A stretch of 64,000 nt of DNA from Nitrobacter sp. Nb-311A (GTDB taxonomy: Bacteria; Pseudomonadota; Alphaproteobacteria; Rhizobiales; Xanthobacteraceae), in assembly GCF_000152905.1 (NCBI RefSeq), contig NZ_CH672416.1, positions 137,398-201,397 of the forward strand, written 5' to 3'. A model generated the notes under the pieces. That model did not search any database and was not told the origin of the DNA. It saw only the letters and a list, made by a program, of their open reading frames with translations. The stretch's first letter is position 1. Every line of letters starts with the position of its first letter. Both the position numbers and the translations under genes were made by a program. Positions 47,736 through 57,320 of the stretch are shown here, in pieces.

Positions 47736-47747
47736 CCGGAGCAAATG

Positions 47748-48845
47748 ATGTCCCGACCGGTGCCGAATCCCGGCATTCTCGATATTGCGCCCTACACGCC
47801 CGGCAAGAGTCCGGCGCCGGAGGCGGGGCGCAAAGTGTTCAAGCTGTCGGCCAATGAAACGCCGTTCGGCCCATCGCCCAGGGCGATGGACGCCTACCGC
47901 GATGCCGCCGCTCACCTCGAAGACTATCCGGAAGGCACCTCGCGCGTGTTGCGCGCAGCCATCGGACGCGCCTACGGACTCGACCCGGACCGCATCATCT
48001 GCGGCGCGGGTTCGGACGAAATCCTCAACCTGCTGGCGCATACTTTCCTCAGCCACGGCGATGAAGCCATTTCGACCACGCACGGCTTTCTGGTGTATCC
48101 GATCGCGACCCTGGCGAACGGCGCGACAAACGTCGTTGCGCCGGAGACCGGCTACACCGCCGACATCGACGCAATCCTCGAGCGGGTCACGCCGAAGACC
48201 AAGATGGTCTGGCTCGCCAACCCGAACAACCCGACCGGCACCTATCTGCCGTTCGACGAAATCCGGCGGCTGCGCGCGGGGTTGCCATCGCACGTATTGC
48301 TGGTGCTCGACGGCGCCTATTCGGATTATGTGTCGCGCAACGACTACGAGTTCGGCATCGAACTGGTGGCGACGACGGAAAATACCGTGCTCACGCACAC
48401 ATTCTCCAAGATTCACGGCCTCGCGGCGCTGCGGATCGGCTGGATGTTCGGTCCGGCGCATATTGTCGACGCGGTGAACCGGATTCGCGGTCCCTTCAAC
48501 GTCTCGACGCCGGCCATGCTTGCGGCCGCGGCTGCGATCGAGGACACCGCGCACGTCCAGATGACCCGGCTGCATACGGAAAAGTGGCGCAACTGGCTCA
48601 CGGACGAAATGACAAAGCTCGGCCTCAAGGTCACGCCCAGCGTGACCAATTTCATCCTGATCCATTTCCCGGACGCCAAGGACAAGACGGCGTCCGAGGC
48701 CGACGCGTTCCTGACCAAACGCGGCCTCGTGCTGCGCGCGCTCGACAATTACGGCCTGCCGAACGCCTTGCGCATGACCATCGGCACCGAGGAAGCCAAC
48801 CGCCTGGTCGCGGACGGCTTGCGCGACTTCATGGCGCGGACATGA
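47748..48845 (+). CDS. hisC: Histidinol-phosphate aminotransferase
   Basis: A 365-residue fold-type I PLP aminotransferase, in this context likely serving both histidine and aromatic amino acid synthesis. Signatures: [37 protein letters not shown] and the PLP lysine in [17 protein letters not shown]. Two adjacent ATGs exist (47745, 47748); GGAG favours the second. Its stop overlaps tyrC (ATGA), so the two are translationally coupled. Confidence 0.93.
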   Translation: MSRPVPNPGILDIAPYTPGKSPAPEAGRKVFKLSANETPFGPSPRAMDAYRDAAAHLEDYPEGTSRVLRAAIGRAYGLDPDRIICGAGSDEILNLLAHTFLSHGDEAISTTHGFLVYPIATLANGATNVVAPETGYTADIDAILERVTPKTKMVWLANPNNPTGTYLPFDEIRRLRAGLPSHVLLVLDGAYSDYVSRNDYEFGIELVATTENTVLTHTFSKIHGLAALRIGWMFGPAHIVDAVNRIRGPFNVSTPAMLAAAAAIEDTAHVQMTRLHTEKWRNWLTDEMTKLGLKVTPSVTNFILIHFPDAKDKTASEADAFLTKRGLVLRALDNYGLPNALRMTIGTEEANRLVADGLRDFMART

Positions 48846-49783
48846 CCGCTGAACCCCTGTTCCAGCGGCTCGCGCTGATCGGATTTGGCTTGATCGGCGG
48901 TTCGATCGCGCGCGCCGTGCGTATGCGCGGTCTTGCCGGCGAAATCGTCGTCACCGCACGCTCCGCGAAGACGCGTGCGCGGGTGACAGAACTCGGCATC
49001 GCCGACCGCGTGGTGGACACCAACGCCGAAGCCGCTGATGGCGCAGACCTTGTGATTCTTTGCATTCCGGTCGGCGGGTGCGGCGCGGTGGCGCAGGAGA
49101 TCGCATCCCACCTCAGGCCGGACGCCATCGTCTCCGACGTCGGATCGGTAAAGGACGCCGTCGTCCGCGACATGGCCCCGCATCTGCCCGCTGGCGTGCA
49201 TTTCGTGCCCGCGCATCCGGTGGCCGGCACTGAACATTCGGGTCCGGATTCCGGCTTTGCCGAACTGTTCATCAATCGATGGTGCATCCTGACGCCGCCG
49301 GACGGAACGGATGCCGCCGCCGTCGACAGGTTGCGCGCGTTCTGGACCGCGATCGGCGCCAGGGTCGAGATCATGACCCCCAAGCATCATGACCTCGTGC
49401 TGGCGATCACCAGCCATCTGCCGCACCTGATCGCCTACACCATTGTCGGCACCGCGGACGAACTGGGCGAAGTCACCTCCTCCGAGGTGATGAAGTTTTC
49501 CGCCGGCGGCTTCCGCGACTTCACGCGTATCGCGGCCTCCGATCCCACTATGTGGCGTGATGTATTCCTGACCAACAAGGATGCGGTGCTGGAAATGCTC
49601 GGCACCTTCAACGAGGATCTCTCCAAGCTGACGCGCGCCATGCGCCGCGGCGATGGCGAAGCGCTTTTTGAGCACTTTACCCGCACCCGCGCGATCCGCC
49701 GCGGCATCGTCGAGATCGGCCAGGATTCCGCGGCTCCCGATTTCGGGCGGCTGCAGACCGATGCGCAGAAAAAACCTGTGTAA
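48842..49783 (+). CDS. tyrC: Prephenate/arogenate dehydrogenase
   Basis: Oxidative decarboxylation of prephenate or arogenate toward tyrosine. The Rossmann start is [27 protein letters not shown] and [18 protein letters not shown], containing the catalytic histidine, are standard, as is the later [12 protein letters not shown]. The 313-residue length fits TyrA/TyrC without a fused mutase, consistent with the separate chorismate mutase gene upstream. Confidence 0.93.
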   Translation: MTAEPLFQRLALIGFGLIGGSIARAVRMRGLAGEIVVTARSAKTRARVTELGIADRVVDTNAEAADGADLVILCIPVGGCGAVAQEIASHLRPDAIVSDVGSVKDAVVRDMAPHLPAGVHFVPAHPVAGTEHSGPDSGFAELFINRWCILTPPDGTDAAAVDRLRAFWTAIGARVEIMTPKHHDLVLAITSHLPHLIAYTIVGTADELGEVTSSEVMKFSAGGFRDFTRIAASDPTMWRDVFLTNKDAVLEMLGTFNEDLSKLTRAMRRGDGEALFEHFTRTRAIRRGIVEIGQDSAAPDFGRLQTDAQKKPV

Positions 49784-49790
49784 ACGGTTC

Positions 49791-49895
49791 TATAGTGTTT
49801 TCGAGCGAAGTGGATACCGGTTCGCGTGAAGAAAACGCGTCAAATCAAAATCATAGAGCCCGCTTCTGATTCCATCAGAAGCGGAAAAGCTCTAA
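49791..49895 (+). repeat. Interspersed intergenic repeat, best-preserved copy, abutted by an IS
   Basis: TATAGTGTTTTCGAGCGAAG, then TGGATACCGGTTCGCGTGAA and GAAAACGCGTCAAAT, then a hairpin CCGCTTCTGAT/ATCAGAAGCGG and GAAAAGCTCTAA. The insertion sequence begins at the next base, and its TAA target is the end of this repeat. Confidence 0.9.
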
Positions 49896-50802
49896 GAGCC
49901 TGTTTGAAAATTGGGCTGGGCCGAGATTCCGGTGTCGTTGCGAATATGATTCACACTTCGGATGTGGACACGCAAGCAGCGAGGCCGAATGGCCAAGATC
50001 GCCCGGAAGACCAAGCGCTACCCGTCTGACCTGACGGACGAGGAATGGGAGCGGATCGCGCCGCTGATGCCGAAGCCCGGACGCAGGGGGCGGCCGCGGG
50101 AGATCGAATTTCGCGAAGTGATCAACGCGGTACGGTATCTGGTGCGCTCGGGCTGCGGCTGGCGGATGCTGCCCGTGCATTTCGGCCATTGGCGGACGGT
50201 CTACGGCTGGTTCCGCGAACTGGCGCGGCGCTTCCTGTTCCAAACGATCCATGACATCGAACTCATGCTCGACCGGGAAAGGCAAGGTCGCGAAGCCAGC
50301 CCGTCTGCTGCGGTGATCGACAGCCAGTCGGTCAAAGCGCCGCATGGCGAGACGCGCGGCTATGACGCCGGCAAGAAGATCGTCGGGCGCAAGCGCCATA
50401 TCGCGGTCGACACCGACGGGCGGCTGTTGATGGTCAATCTGACGACCGCCGATATCTCCGACAGCGCCGGAGCGCAGGCGATCCTCAATACGATCCGCAA
50501 ACGCTGGCCGTGGGTGAAACATCTCTTCGCCGATGCCGCTTACGACCGGCTGCAGTTGATGGACAAGGCCACCTATCTACGGTTCGTGATCGAAATCATC
50601 CGTCGCCGCGACGGTCAGAAGGGCTTCGAAGTCCTACCGCGTCGCTGGGTCGTCGAACGAACTTTCGGTTGGATGATCCGTTGGCGCAGGCTCGTTCGCG
50701 ACTACGAGCGCCGCATCGACGTCTCAACCGCCATGATCCACGTCGCCATGGGCGGCGTCCTCATCCGCAGAAACGCTCATCCCTGATTTTCCAAACGGGC
50801 TC
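49896..50802 (+). mobile_element. Complete IS5-family insertion sequence, 907 bp
   Basis: Imperfect terminal inverted repeats: left GAGCCTGTTTGAAAATTGGG and right (reverse complement) GAGCCCGTTTGGAAAATCAG. Both ends are flanked by TAA (49893-49895 and 50803-50805), a 3-bp target duplication of the TNA type used by some IS5 subgroups. One transposase gene fills the element. It lies between tyrC and a convergent DUF2125 gene, 13 bp past the latter's stop. Confidence 0.9.
49989..50786 (+). CDS. IS5-family transposase, apparently intact
   Basis: A 265-residue single-frame DDE transposase. An N-terminal DUF4096-like region (SDLTDEEWERIAPLMP and VRYLVRSGCGWRMLP) precedes the catalytic core. The core has D in VIDSQSVKAP, D in LFADAAYDR and E in VVERTFGWMIRWRRL. 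I start at ATG 49989 (MAKIARKTKRY); the frame is open to 49962. No frameshift or stop was seen, so it may be active. Confidence 0.92.
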   Translation: MAKIARKTKRYPSDLTDEEWERIAPLMPKPGRRGRPREIEFREVINAVRYLVRSGCGWRMLPVHFGHWRTVYGWFRELARRFLFQTIHDIELMLDRERQGREASPSAAVIDSQSVKAPHGETRGYDAGKKIVGRKRHIAVDTDGRLLMVNLTTADISDSAGAQAILNTIRKRWPWVKHLFADAAYDRLQLMDKATYLRFVIEIIRRRDGQKGFEVLPRRWVVERTFGWMIRWRRLVRDYERRIDVSTAMIHVAMGGVLIRRNAHP

Positions 50803-50814
50803 TAAGCGCCGCTC

Positions 50815-52002
50815 TCAGAACAGCGGCGGCGTCTGGGCGACCTTCAGCGGCCCAACGAAAACTGCGCCGTTGACGAATCGCAACGGGAAGGAGCGCGCCT
50901 TTTTGCCTTCCAGCGTTGCCTCCCGACCGATCGCGGCGAGGCCCGCCACGACACCGACATTGGCGTTTTCACGCACGGCCTTGCCCAACCCCGGAATCGC
51001 CCGGTCCAGCGCGCCGAACAGATTGTCGATATCCCGTGTCTTCACACCGGGCGCGACCTTATCGAGAGTGTCCTGCGGGACCCCCTGCTCCAGCATTTTC
51101 TCGATTCCGAGTGCTGGAATCACCTTCTCAAAACCGGTGGCTGTCATATGCAATTCGCCGTCAAGGTGCCCGTCGGCGGTGAGTCCGAGCGAGCCTGCGG
51201 CTATCGCGATCAGATCGCCCTGCTGGATGCGCGACTGCTTGATCTCGATACGGCCGCCGGCCGCCTGCAATTCACGAAACCGCGCCGGCCAGGGTTTTGG
51301 CGTGAAATCCTTCAGTCCATGTACAATCGCGCGGACATCGGCATCGAACGGCGCAGTCAGCACCGGATGAACATCGCCAATGGTCGCCCCGGTCAATTCA
51401 AGGACGGTCTCGATCGCCGGGCGATCCGGTCTGGAATTCTCCGCGATGCGGCCGTGAAGCTCCACTTGCTTGGCGCGCGCGACCGGGGTCCGCGCCGTGG
51501 CCGCGACGCGGTCGATCACCGGATCGTCGAAGACGATATCCGCGCTCTGCGGAACACCGGGCAATCCGACAATGCTGCTGCGCGCGGTGCTCCAGTTAAC
51601 GATCATTTCCGGCTGTCCATGTTGGGATAGCGTTGCCGGGGCTTTGAACTCTGCGATCAGCAGTTTCGGGGTGTAGATCTGCGCGACCACCAGGATATCC
51701 CCGAGCCGCGCAGTCACCGGCGCCATCGCCGCCTGATCGGCCGTCTGCGACTTCAGCTCGACCGTCGCATCCACACAGCGAACCTCAAGACGGAAGGGAA
51801 ATCCCGCGACAGTCCGTTTGGCGCAATCATAGATGCGCCCGGACGCGGCCTCGCGCGCGCGCCAGGCATCGACGGTCTGATCGACCTGCGAAGCCGCATA
51901 AAACCAGAACGCGCTCCACGCCGCGGCGGCGATGACCACCAGCACGGGCATGACAAAGACAGGCCAAAGACGGTGCTTGCGAGAGGCGTTGGCAGCGTTC
52001 AT
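50815..52002 (-). CDS. DUF2125 domain protein, membrane-anchored
   Basis: A 395-residue protein with one N-terminal membrane anchor (LWPVFVMPVLVVIAAAAWSA) and a large periplasmic part of beta-rich repeats typical of DUF2125. Included are RTVAGFPFRLEVRCVDATVE and FTPKPWPARFRELQAAGGRI. Function unknown; family members are found across Rhizobiales. The 3' end is just 13 bp from the IS, which left the gene intact. Confidence 0.82.
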   Translation of the reverse strand: MNAANASRKHRLWPVFVMPVLVVIAAAAWSAFWFYAASQVDQTVDAWRAREAASGRIYDCAKRTVAGFPFRLEVRCVDATVELKSQTADQAAMAPVTARLGDILVVAQIYTPKLLIAEFKAPATLSQHGQPEMIVNWSTARSSIVGLPGVPQSADIVFDDPVIDRVAATARTPVARAKQVELHGRIAENSRPDRPAIETVLELTGATIGDVHPVLTAPFDADVRAIVHGLKDFTPKPWPARFRELQAAGGRIEIKQSRIQQGDLIAIAAGSLGLTADGHLDGELHMTATGFEKVIPALGIEKMLEQGVPQDTLDKVAPGVKTRDIDNLFGALDRAIPGLGKAVRENANVGVVAGLAAIGREATLEGKKARSFPLRFVNGAVFVGPLKVAQTPPLF

Positions 52003-52242
52003 GCGGAAGGGGGCTCGTGAATTCGTCAGGTCAGCGGGGGTCTTTGACCATAGTCGCGCAGCTTCCGCAAAACCAGCCCCTCCAGTTCCGTTTCGTCTGA
52101 TCGTGCGGCTCTGCTAAAACATATCATGCGGGTTAGGCGGATTCCCGATCAGCCATAAAAACGCTCTCAATATAATAGCTTGTGCGAATCTGATCGCAAA
52201 CCCGGTATCCTGCTTCATGGAATATGCTCTGGGCGGGGCGCA

Positions 52243-52827
52243 ATGAGTGTGCAGCGACAAGTCGAGCCGGCCCTTGGTAGTTCCGAGAGCGATCTCTGGG
52301 TATTTGCCTACGGGTCTCTGATGTGGCGACCGGGATTCGATTTTGCCGAGCAGGTACCGGCGCGGCTGATCGGGGAGCACCGGGCGCTCTGCGTCTATTC
52401 ATTCGATCATCGCGGAACGCCGGAAAGACCGGGGCTGGTGCTCGGGCTTGACCGGGGGGGCGCCTGCCGTGGCATCGCATTCCGCGTTGCAGCCAGCCGC
52501 CGCGAAACAACGATCGCGTACTTGCGCGGGCGCGAGCAGACCACCCACGTCTACCGCGAGGTGATGCGCTCCGTGTGGCTCGAGGACGACGCGCGCCGGC
52601 GGGTCGGCGCACTCGCTTATGTGGTCGATCGCGGACATGTCCAGTATGCCGGACGGCTGACATTGACGGAACAGGTCCGTTATGTCCGGCAGGGACACGG
52701 CCGCTCTGGACATAATCGCGACTACGTATTGTCGACCGTGAAGTCGATCGAATCGCAGGGATTTCGCGACCCCAAACTTCACGAACTGGCCGAATTGCTA
52801 CACAATGACGCGCCTGTGCCCGGGTAG
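52243..52827 (+). CDS. Gamma-glutamylcyclotransferase (ChaC-like)
   Basis: A 194-residue ChaC-family enzyme expected to cleave glutathione to 5-oxoproline and Cys-Gly. The fold signature LWVFAYGSLMWRPGFDF is at residues 18-34. GEHRALCVYSFDHRGTPERP, LGLDRGGACRGIAFRV and GHNRDYVLSTVKSI follow in order. ATG at 52243 is preferred over 52180 because only the shorter form begins close to the YGSL motif. Confidence 0.87.
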   Translation: MSVQRQVEPALGSSESDLWVFAYGSLMWRPGFDFAEQVPARLIGEHRALCVYSFDHRGTPERPGLVLGLDRGGACRGIAFRVAASRRETTIAYLRGREQTTHVYREVMRSVWLEDDARRRVGALAYVVDRGHVQYAGRLTLTEQVRYVRQGHGRSGHNRDYVLSTVKSIESQGFRDPKLHELAELLHNDAPVPG

Positions 52828-52939
52828 ATGCGGATGCCGGCACGTCGAACAACAGCTGCAGTTGAACGCCTTGGGCGAGCAAGGATTCAATTGACAGCCG
52901 TTTCAATTGACAGCCGCCTGCCACATTTCGGATCGCTCT

Positions 52940-53713
52940 CTAATCCTCCGTCGACCGCGCATCCGACGCCCGACCCAACAGCCGCACCTGCTCACGCCGT
53001 CCCGCCTCGACCAGGGAAGCAGTCGCCCCTTCGATCGACGCCATCAAGCGCGACATGAACTCATCGCGCCGCAATCCCGGCGGCAGCGGATCGAGGAATT
53101 CAACCGTGATCGTTCCCGGATAACGCAGGAACGTCCGACGTGGCCAGCACAGACCGGAATTGAGCGCCACCGGCACGCACGGTACGCCGGCTTCGGCATA
53201 GATCAAGGCGACGCCACTCTTGTAGGCGGGCGGGGCTCCAATCGGACGTCGCGTGCCTTCCGGGAAAATGACAAGCCGGCGCCCGAGATGCATCTGCTCA
53301 CGAGTCATGCGAGCCAGCATCTTGAGCGAGCGTATGCCGGCTTTGCGGTCGATTCCGATCATGCCCGTCTTCATCAGATACCAGCCGAAGAACGGAATCC
53401 AGGTCAGCTCGCGCTTGAGGATGAAAACCGGCTGATCAATGAGACTAAACAGGGCGAAGGTCTCCCACATCGACTGATGCTTCGAGGCGACGATCAACGG
53501 GCCTCTTGGAATCCTCCCGGCCCCGAGAATTTTGACGCGGGTGCCGCAGATGACGCGCATCAGCCAGATATTCCAGCGCCCCCAAGCCTTCACTGTCCTG
53601 ACAAGCACCGCGCGCGGCATCATAAATGTCGGCAACGCGGCAATGATCCAGACTGCCATCGTCAGGTAGAACAAAACATTGAAGACCAGCGATCGCAGAA
53701 AGATCGAAATCAT
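52940..53713 (-). CDS. plsC: 1-acyl-sn-glycerol-3-phosphate acyltransferase
   Basis: Makes phosphatidic acid from lysophosphatidic acid in the inner membrane. N-terminal hydrophobic segment LVFNVLFYLTMAVWIIAALP. The acyltransferase block I is SKHQSMWETF, so the usual H-X4-D has Glu in place of Asp, a variant I believe is common in this group. Block III is FPEGTRRPIG and block IV VPVALNSG. Start at ATG 53713 (MISIFLRS). 257 residues. Confidence 0.88.
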   Translation of the reverse strand: MISIFLRSLVFNVLFYLTMAVWIIAALPTFMMPRAVLVRTVKAWGRWNIWLMRVICGTRVKILGAGRIPRGPLIVASKHQSMWETFALFSLIDQPVFILKRELTWIPFFGWYLMKTGMIGIDRKAGIRSLKMLARMTREQMHLGRRLVIFPEGTRRPIGAPPAYKSGVALIYAEAGVPCVPVALNSGLCWPRRTFLRYPGTITVEFLDPLPPGLRRDEFMSRLMASIEGATASLVEAGRREQVRLLGRASDARSTED

Positions 53714-53786
53714 CAAGCATCCCAATTCCGTGGCGCCAATCGGCGCGTATTCTAATCACAAAACCCGTGTCCGCTCTTCAGGGAAC

Positions 53787-53880
53787 ATGCGCTATGGCGC
53801 TTTTGAGCGAACCAGCTCCCGATAAACGCATCACCAGAAGGCGGATCCAGCTTCTGGTCCATCAGAGGAGCGATTTCAAA
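53787..53880 (+). repeat. Interspersed repeat, degraded copy
   Basis: GCTATGGCGCTTTTGAGCGA, then CCAGCTTCTGGTCCATCAGA and GGAGCGATTT keep the order of the repeat's two halves but with many changes. It lies in the gap between plsC and the YdcF-like gene. Confidence 0.5.
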
Positions 53881-54600
53881 CTAGCCCGGAGCCGGGCGGC
53901 GCGGCTCTAATGCGCCGGTCGGCTGCTCGCCGTTTTCAGGGAAAAATTCGAGACCAAGATAAGCCAGACGAACCCGCGCCTCCGCGGCAAGGTATTTGAC
54001 ATACTCAGACAACAAGAGCCGCAGCGTGGTGCCGCTTGTCCACCATGGTTCTTCGCGCCACTTGTCGCCGATGACCGCGAACGGAATCAAGGTGACGTTC
54101 GGCATCGCGTGCGACAGTTCGACGATGGCGCGGGGCATGTGATAATTCGATGTCACCACAATCAGCGAGCGGAATCCTTGCTCGTCGACCCAGCGCCGCG
54201 TCTCGCTTGCGTTGCTCCGGGTGTTAACGGCGGAGCGATCGAGATCGACGCAGCACGTCAGCAGTTGCTGGCTGTCCGGCAGCGAGCGCGAGATATCGCT
54301 GACTCCATTGGTCGGGTGAACACCCGAAATCAGAAGCCGCTTGCCGTAGCCGCCGGCCAGCAACTCGACGGCATCGGAAATCCGCGACGAGCCGCCGGTG
54401 AGCACGACAATGCCGTCCGCATTATTGACGGGCTTTGTCTCCACCCCTCGCAGTTGCGACAGAAATCCGACGAAGCCCACTCCCGCCCCGACAAAGGCGA
54501 TCCCGGCTGCGGCGACCAAGGTCGCAAGTAACATTCCGCGCCGACGCGCCGACATCCCGCGCGTAGCTTCCGCTTTGTCGTGACGTGTTTGTTCACTCAT
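53881..54600 (-). CDS. YdcF family (DUF218) membrane protein
   Basis: A 239-residue protein with one membrane helix at about residues 23-47 (LLATLVAAAGIAFVGAGVGF). A DUF218/YdcF domain follows: ADGIVVLTGGSSRISDAVEL, RLLISGVHPTNG, NTRSNASETRRWVDEQGFRS and VVTSNYHMPRA. Relatives are implicated in envelope or vancomycin-sensitivity (SanA-like) functions; the exact role is unknown. It is upstream of plsC and downstream of ftsEX on the same strand, with which it may be co-transcribed. Confidence 0.85.
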   Translation of the reverse strand: MSEQTRHDKAEATRGMSARRRGMLLATLVAAAGIAFVGAGVGFVGFLSQLRGVETKPVNNADGIVVLTGGSSRISDAVELLAGGYGKRLLISGVHPTNGVSDISRSLPDSQQLLTCCVDLDRSAVNTRSNASETRRWVDEQGFRSLIVVTSNYHMPRAIVELSHAMPNVTLIPFAVIGDKWREEPWWTSGTTLRLLLSEYVKYLAAEARVRLAYLGLEFFPENGEQPTGALEPRRPAPG

Positions 54601-54681
54601 CCGTTCGGTATCCCTGGCCCCCGATTTTAATGCGTTTTTGGGCGAAGTGGAGTCCGGCAGCGTCGGAAGGACGACGGTCGC

Positions 54682-55653
54682 TCAATCGATCTCATCAAGC
54701 GTCGCGAACAATGTGCGGCGAGACGCCCAGGCGGTGATCGCCGCGATCAGGACCGTCTGGCCAGCCAGCACAAGATAGCCGGACGGGCGCAGCGAGAACG
54801 TGCCCAGTAGCGCCGCAAATTGATCCCCTACCGGCGTTCCGGAGAACCAGTTGGCGATCGATTCGGAGGACCCGAACATCAGCATCGCGGCGACACAACC
54901 GATCACGCCGCCCCTCAGTCCGAGCCGCAGAAAATGCCGCAGGAAATGATTGGCGATGTAACGGTCGCTGGCCCCAACGAAATGCAGCACTTCGACGATC
55001 GGACGATTGGCCGCCATGGCCCCCCGGGTCGCGAACGATACCGAGATAATGGTCGCAACGATGACCAGCGCAAGGACACCGATGCCCGCGAACACGGTGG
55101 CGTTGGTCATCGATCGCATCCGGTCGATCCAGGCGCGATGGTCATCCACGCTGGTCGATGGCGCCAGTTGCGTCACGCGGCTGCGAAGCCCTTCCAGATC
55201 GAGCCTGGTCCCCGGCGCGGCGCGCGCCACGATCATGCGCGGTACCGGCAAATCGTCGAGCAAAAGACCGCTGCCGAGCCAGGGCTCCAGCAACTTGCCC
55301 GACTCCTCCTTGGTGTACGGCCTGACATCGAGGATTCCCGGATGCTCGCGAACCGCGGCGGCGACCGCGGTTACATCGTGCTCGATGTTGCGGCCGGCGA
55401 CGGGACGCACCTGGATGGTGATCTCGCTCGAGACCTCGGATTGCCATTCCGCGGCCGAAGCGCTGATCAGAAGCACCCCCCCGGTCGTGATCGAGGCCAG
55501 AAACGTCATGATGGCGACGACGGCCACCAGGGCACGGCCTGCGATCGACGCACGCGGCACGATCGGCGACATATTGCGCGCGCGGATTGGCACCTGCGGG
55601 CGTTCCCGCCCGAGATCCATCAGCACATCGTGACCGTCCCCTGCCTTACTCAT
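54682..55653 (-). CDS. ftsX: Cell division protein FtsX
   Basis: Membrane partner of FtsE; the complex controls peptidoglycan hydrolysis at the septum. 323 residues with four membrane helices: about 38-65 (ALVAVVAIMTFLASITTGGV), then three in the C-terminal half (VFAGIGVLALVIVATIISVS, GGVIGCVAAMLMF and YLVLAGQTVLIAAITAW). The large periplasmic loop lies between helices 1 and 2. The start overlaps the ftsE stop by eight bases, indicating coupling. Confidence 0.93.
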   Translation of the reverse strand: MSKAGDGHDVLMDLGRERPQVPIRARNMSPIVPRASIAGRALVAVVAIMTFLASITTGGVLLISASAAEWQSEVSSEITIQVRPVAGRNIEHDVTAVAAAVREHPGILDVRPYTKEESGKLLEPWLGSGLLLDDLPVPRMIVARAAPGTRLDLEGLRSRVTQLAPSTSVDDHRAWIDRMRSMTNATVFAGIGVLALVIVATIISVSFATRGAMAANRPIVEVLHFVGASDRYIANHFLRHFLRLGLRGGVIGCVAAMLMFGSSESIANWFSGTPVGDQFAALLGTFSLRPSGYLVLAGQTVLIAAITAWASRRTLFATLDEID

Positions 55654-56305
55654 AGATGTGCAGCCGTCCCTGATGCAGCACCAACCGCCGCGCGTCGTAC
55701 TGATCCATCAGGGCGATATCGTGGGTGGCAATGATGACCGCCGTGCCGGACTTGTTCAGCTCAATGAACAGCCGCAGCAAGCGTTGCCCGAGCGTCGGAT
55801 CGACGTTGCCGGTCGGCTCGTCCGCCAGCAGAAGCTGCGGCCGCGCGATCACCGCGCGAGCGATCGCCGCGCGCTGCTTCTCCCCGCCGGACAGGACCGG
55901 CGGTAGCGCGTCCATGCGCTCGCCCAGACCCACCCACTTCAAAAGATCAATCACCTCGCGACGATAGGTGGATTCATCGCGGCCCATAACCCGGAACGGC
56001 AACGCGACATTCTCATAAGTGGTCATGTGGTCGAGCAGGCGAAAGTCCTGCAACACGATTCCGATACGCTTGCGCAGGTCAGCGATCGCATCCTTGCTGA
56101 GCAGCGAAACGTCCTGACCGAACAGGTTGACAAGCCCCCTCGTCGGCCGCAACGACAGAAATAACAGCCGCAGCAGGGAGGTTTTCCCCGCGCCGGACGG
56201 ACCGGTAAGGAACTGAAAGGAACGGGCGGGAAGATGAAAGCTGATGTCGCGCAGAATCTCCGGGCCGAGCCCGTAACGCAAGCCAACATTTTCGAACCGG
56301 ATCAA
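55646..56305 (-). CDS. ftsE: Cell division ATP-binding protein FtsE
   Basis: ABC ATPase of the FtsEX division complex, 219 residues. Walker A GPSGAGKTSLLRL, Q-loop VLQDFRLLDHMTTYENVALP, signature LSGGEKQRAAIARA, Walker B LLLADEPTGNVD and the switch histidine in ATHDIALMD. Overlaps ftsX downstream. A zinc-ribbon gene and cpdR are divergent. Confidence 0.95.
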   Translation of the reverse strand: MIRFENVGLRYGLGPEILRDISFHLPARSFQFLTGPSGAGKTSLLRLLFLSLRPTRGLVNLFGQDVSLLSKDAIADLRKRIGIVLQDFRLLDHMTTYENVALPFRVMGRDESTYRREVIDLLKWVGLGERMDALPPVLSGGEKQRAAIARAVIARPQLLLADEPTGNVDPTLGQRLLRLFIELNKSGTAVIIATHDIALMDQYDARRLVLHQGRLHIYE

Positions 56306-56324
56306 GCCTTGTGTTCCGATTTCT

Positions 56325-56370
56325 GGTTCGCGTGAGGAAAACGCGTCAAATCAAGATCATAGAGTCCCCG
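56325..56370 (+). repeat. Interspersed repeat, truncated copy upstream of ftsE
   Basis: GGTTCGCGTGAGGAAAACGC followed by GTCAAATCAAGATCATAGAG matches the centre of the copy at 49791. Both outer parts are missing. It lies in the divergent ftsE / zinc-ribbon promoter region. Confidence 0.75.
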
Positions 56371-56459
56371 CCATCGTTCTTTTGTGCGTCGATTATGGTT
56401 TCCGATTCGTTAACGGTCGGCGCGTAGATTTCGGCAGCATCACTTCCGGCGATTCGTCC

Positions 56460-57317
56460 ATGCACATTGTCTGCCCACACTGTACGACATCCTATGCTGT
56501 CGATCCCGCAAGTTTCGGCAGAACGGGCCGCACCGTGCGCTGCTCGCGCTGCAAGGAAACATGGCGGGCGACGCCCGACAACATCGCCAGGGTTCGCGTC
56601 CCCACGATGGCGGGAGCGGACGAAATGGCGGGATGGACCGATCATCAGCAGACCGCGGACATGCCGTCCGTCGATAGTCCGTCGATCGCCAGCGATCTGC
56701 CGATATCCCCCGAACTCGGGGGGCAGCAACAGGACCTCGCCGGCGTCTGGACCTCGCCGGCCCGACAGGACAATACGCCCCAGGACAATACGACTCGGGA
56801 TAACAAGCCTACGCTTTCCATTGCTTCGCGGCTCCGCGACCGGCTCAGGTCCTTATTCGTCTTTCGCCGGCCGGCGATCAGCCTGAATACGTTCTGCATC
56901 GCGATGGCGGCGATGGTACTGGCTCTCGTCATCTGGCGCGTTGAAATCGTGCGACTGCTGCCGCAAACCGCAACCTTTTATCGGCTGACCGGACTGGAGG
57001 TGAACCTGCGTGGATTGACGTTCAAGGACGTCAAGACCTCGACCGAAGCCGTCGACGGCAAGCCGGTGCTGGTGATCGAAGGCATGATCGTCGCGCGAAG
57101 CCGCAAGCCCGTCGAATTGCCACGTCTGCGCTTTAGCGTCCGGGACATGCACGAGACGGAGATTTACGCGTGGAACGCAGTGCTCGAGCAGGCCGCGCTC
57201 AAGCCGGGCGAAAATGTCTGGTTCCGGACACGGCTGGCGTCCCCGCCGCCTGAAGGCCGCACTATCGATGTTCGCTTTTTTAACCGGCAGGACCTTGCGG
57301 TCGGAGACGGGGCCTGA
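56460..57317 (+). CDS. Zinc-ribbon (MJ0042/DUF3426-like) membrane protein
   Basis: A 285-residue protein starting at ATG 56460 with a zinc ribbon, MHIVCPHCTTSYAVDP and VRCSRCKETWRA (two CxxC pairs). A variable linker follows, then one membrane helix near residues 140-158 (TFCIAMAAMVLALVIW). The C-terminal periplasmic domain with LVIEGMIVARSRKPVELPRL is DUF3426-like. Function unknown. It lies three bases before cpdR and is probably co-transcribed with it. Confidence 0.82.
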   Translation: MHIVCPHCTTSYAVDPASFGRTGRTVRCSRCKETWRATPDNIARVRVPTMAGADEMAGWTDHQQTADMPSVDSPSIASDLPISPELGGQQQDLAGVWTSPARQDNTPQDNTTRDNKPTLSIASRLRDRLRSLFVFRRPAISLNTFCIAMAAMVLALVIWRVEIVRLLPQTATFYRLTGLEVNLRGLTFKDVKTSTEAVDGKPVLVIEGMIVARSRKPVELPRLRFSVRDMHETEIYAWNAVLEQAALKPGENVWFRTRLASPPPEGRTIDVRFFNRQDLAVGDGA

Positions 57318-57320
57318 CTC

